DNA from: an uncultured Actinomycetes bacterium
GTDB lineage: Bacteria > Actinomycetota > Acidimicrobiia > Acidimicrobiales > Ilumatobacteraceae
NCBI GenBank assembly: GCA_903858075.1
Contig: CAIOHI010000230.1
Coordinates: 1-16,509, forward strand
Direction: 5' to 3'
Length of the DNA: 16,509 nucleotides
Shown piece after piece: positions 15,194 through 16,509 of the stretch. Each line of letters opens with the position of its first letter. Within the stretch, counting starts at the first letter, position 1. Made by a program: the position numbers and the translations under genes. The notes under the pieces were generated by a model that was not told the DNA's origin, ran no database searches, and was given only the letters and a program-made list of their open reading frames with translations.

Positions 15194-15234
15194 TATTTCT
15201 CACAACCTGAGCTACTTGTAGTCCACAAACAAAA

Positions 15235-15262
15235 CCCCCTCAAAAGCGTGCTTTTGAGGGGG
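15235..15262 (+). terminator. Rho-independent terminator after the MaoC-like gene
   Basis: CCCCCTCAAAAGC (15235-15247) pairs perfectly with GCTTTTGAGGGGG (15250-15262) around a GT loop. A short T-rich tail (CTTTGTG) follows and an A-rich tract precedes it, so it could also terminate transcription from the other strand. Confidence 0.85.
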
Positions 15263-15284
15263 CTTTGTGCTGAAAAGACCCCTG

Positions 15285-15296
15285 TACCCGTGGGTA
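15285..15296. repeat. TACCC-GT-GGGTA inverted repeat
   Basis: The 5-bp arms surround a 2-bp centre and are followed by six T residues. It lies 23 nt past the main terminator and 160 nt before the binding-protein start. It may be a weak second terminator or an operator half of the promoter region; the sequence alone does not decide. Confidence 0.35.
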
Positions 15297-15333
15297 GTTT
15301 TTACGTTTCACAACCCGGTGCAACGACATTTCA

Positions 15334-15420
15334 TTTCGATGTCAGCAGTTGACGTTCTGCGTTTACTTTTCGATGTGACAATGGTTATAGTTGTCTCACC
15401 GGCATGCCGGTTGTCACATC
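15334..15420 (+). promoter_or_regulatory. Repeat-rich promoter/operator region of the substrate-binding protein gene
   Basis: A direct repeat TTTCGATGT occurs at 15334-15342 and 15368-15376. GATGTGACAA (15372-15381) and TTGTCACATC (15411-15420) are perfect 10-bp inverted arms 29 nt apart. Between them are TATAGT (15386-15391), a candidate -10, and the perfect 14-bp palindrome ACCGGCATGCCGGT (15398-15411). The -35 region is weak: TTTACT at 15362-15367, with an 18-nt spacer, fits best. The layout, with operators on both sides of a -10, suggests tight transcription-factor control of the downstream gene. The repeats are directly visible; the promoter role is inferred. Confidence 0.5.
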
Positions 15421-15455
15421 AATCGGGCCAATCGGCTCAACCTATAGGGGGAATA

Positions 15456-16509
15456 TTGAAGAACCAAACAAGGAAATTGTTGGTTCCCATTGCACTTGCT
15501 GTTTCAGCAGCACTTGCATTCGGAACAACATCCGTGTCAGCGAAGGCTGGCAACGGAGCAGTGAAGGCTGCGGCTAAGTGTGCAACACCACTGAACCCAG
15601 CACTTGACAAAAAAGATGGTGCCGGTGCTGCTCTTCTTGCACGTGCAATTGCATGCGGAAATAGCAACCCAATGAAGGCATCTGGCAAAGCAATCAAAAT
15701 TGGCTTTTTGAACCCAGAAGGTCCAGTTATCAACTTCCCTGAGTATCGCATTTCAGCACAGGCTGCAGTCGACTACATCAACAAGGAACTTGGCGGCATT
15801 GGTGGCGACCCTGCAACTGGCAAGGCCGGCGTTCCAATCAAGCTTGAAGTATGTAAGTACAACGCATTAGTTCCTGCGGAACTTCCTGGTTGTGCAAACA
15901 CACTTGCAGCTAAGAAGCCACTCTTGGTGTTCGCATCTTTGGCCTTCGGCTCAGATCACATTGCGATCTTCACCAAGACAAAGACTCCAATCATCATCGG
16001 TACACCTATCTTCCCAACTGACTTCTCTACCCCTGGCGCATACGCCATTGGTGGCGGCGGCGGTTGCTTGGGTGTTCACCTTGGAATCGTTTGGTACGCA
16101 ACACAAGTGTTGAAGAAGTCTCGTGTAGCAGTGCCCTGGGCAAAATCTGCTCCTGGTATCTTCTGCTTCAACGACCTTGAGGCAAAGCCACTCGACACAC
16201 TTGCAGGAAAAACTTTGTCTGGAACAAAAATTGTTTCAACATCGAAGAAGTTGGGCTCTATGCCAACGCTCACCTACGAGCAGTACCCAATTCTTACAGG
16301 TGCAGCAGACGTGAGCCCAGAAGCAACAAAGATCATGGCATTCAAGCCAGACGTGATGATTTACTCTAACCAGGGTTCAGAATGCTGGACAATGGTGAAC
16401 GCTCTCATCAAGTTGGGCTGGACTCCTGCAAGTTTCCCAATCGTGCTTACCGGTGCTTGCATCGATACGCCAACGATGGTGAAACTTGGAGACAAGATCA
16501 AGGGCATCA
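15456..16509 (+). CDS. Branched-chain-amino-acid-type (LivJ family) ABC substrate-binding protein, 3' end cut by window
   Basis: A TTG start at 15456 with AGGGGG 4 nt upstream opens 351 codons to the right edge without a stop. Residues 1-29 are a Sec signal peptide (basic start, hydrophobic core, likely cleavage after SVSA). There is no lipobox, unusual for a monoderm actinomycete whose binding proteins are mostly lipoproteins. From residue 80 the sequence follows the type-I periplasmic-binding fold: IKIGFLNPEGP, then a first lobe with HIAIFTKTKTPIIIGTP, a hinge, and a second-lobe segment with MAFKPDVMIYSNQGSE. Eight cysteines occur between residues 42 and 335, more than usual. The family captures amino acids, amides and also aromatic or other carboxylates, so the ligand is open. 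Confidence 0.85.
   Translation, partial: MKNQTRKLLVPIALAVSAALAFGTTSVSAKAGNGAVKAAAKCATPLNPALDKKDGAGAALLARAIACGNSNPMKASGKAIKIGFLNPEGPVINFPEYRISAQAAVDYINKELGGIGGDPATGKAGVPIKLEVCKYNALVPAELPGCANTLAAKKPLLVFASLAFGSDHIAIFTKTKTPIIIGTPIFPTDFSTPGAYAIGGGGGCLGVHLGIVWYATQVLKKSRVAVPWAKSAPGIFCFNDLEAKPLDTLAGKTLSGTKIVSTSKKLGSMPTLTYEQYPILTGAADVSPEATKIMAFKPDVMIYSNQGSECWTMVNALIKLGWTPASFPIVLTGACIDTPTMVKLGDKIKGI

Noticed and set aside
1..16509. tRNA/rRNA genes, CRISPR arrays, insertion sequences, integrases
   Set aside because: No repeat-spacer pattern, transposase-like ORF, long terminal inverted repeat or cloverleaf was seen on reading the window.

Overview
The window looks like chromosomal DNA from an actinomycete with about half GC. 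This rests on roughly balanced base composition, TTG and GTG starts, tightly overlapping genes (ATGA junctions), an actinobacterial-style lipid/xenobiotic catabolic gene set, and a MoxR-DUF58-VWA operon. An aquatic member of the Acidimicrobiia is my best guess, but that is inference. No tRNA, rRNA, IS element, integrase, CRISPR array or phage gene was seen, so this reads as resident genome rather than a mobile island.

Layout. (A) Positions 1-7122, minus strand, form one compact run transcribed right to left: Rieske oxygenase large subunit, VOC-fold protein, an 88-nt gap with a hairpin, membrane-anchored HtrA/S1C-type protease, MoxR AAA+ ATPase, DUF58 protein, BatA-like VWA membrane protein, and a SAM methyltransferase cut by the left edge. 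(B) A small two-helix membrane ORF (7170-7355, plus) lies between runs A and C. (C) Positions 7360-10597, minus strand, form a second tight run: SDR, PNPOx-like flavin/F420-fold protein, SDR, four-helix membrane protein, LapA-like membrane protein. (D) Divergent from run C, on the plus strand, are an intact cytochrome P450 (10689-12131) and, 2 nt later, a P450 homologue that has lost its heme-binding motifs (12134-13453). (E) A third SDR (13472-14284, minus) faces the P450 pair, and divergent from it is a two-domain MaoC/hotdog hydratase-like gene. (F) A strong terminator, a repeat-rich promoter region, and the first 351 codons of a LivJ-type substrate-binding protein reach the right edge.

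Function. The middle and right (P450, Rieske oxygenase, three SDR dehydrogenases, VOC protein, MaoC-like hydratase, periplasmic-type binding protein) look like uptake and stepwise oxidation of a hydrophobic compound such as a terpenoid, steroid side chain or aromatic. The substrate cannot be read from the sequence. The left part (protease, AAA+ chaperone, DUF58, VWA) resembles an envelope protein quality-control or cofactor-insertion system. The most unusual element is the P450 lacking the heme cysteine, kept as a full-length ORF directly behind a catalytically intact P450.
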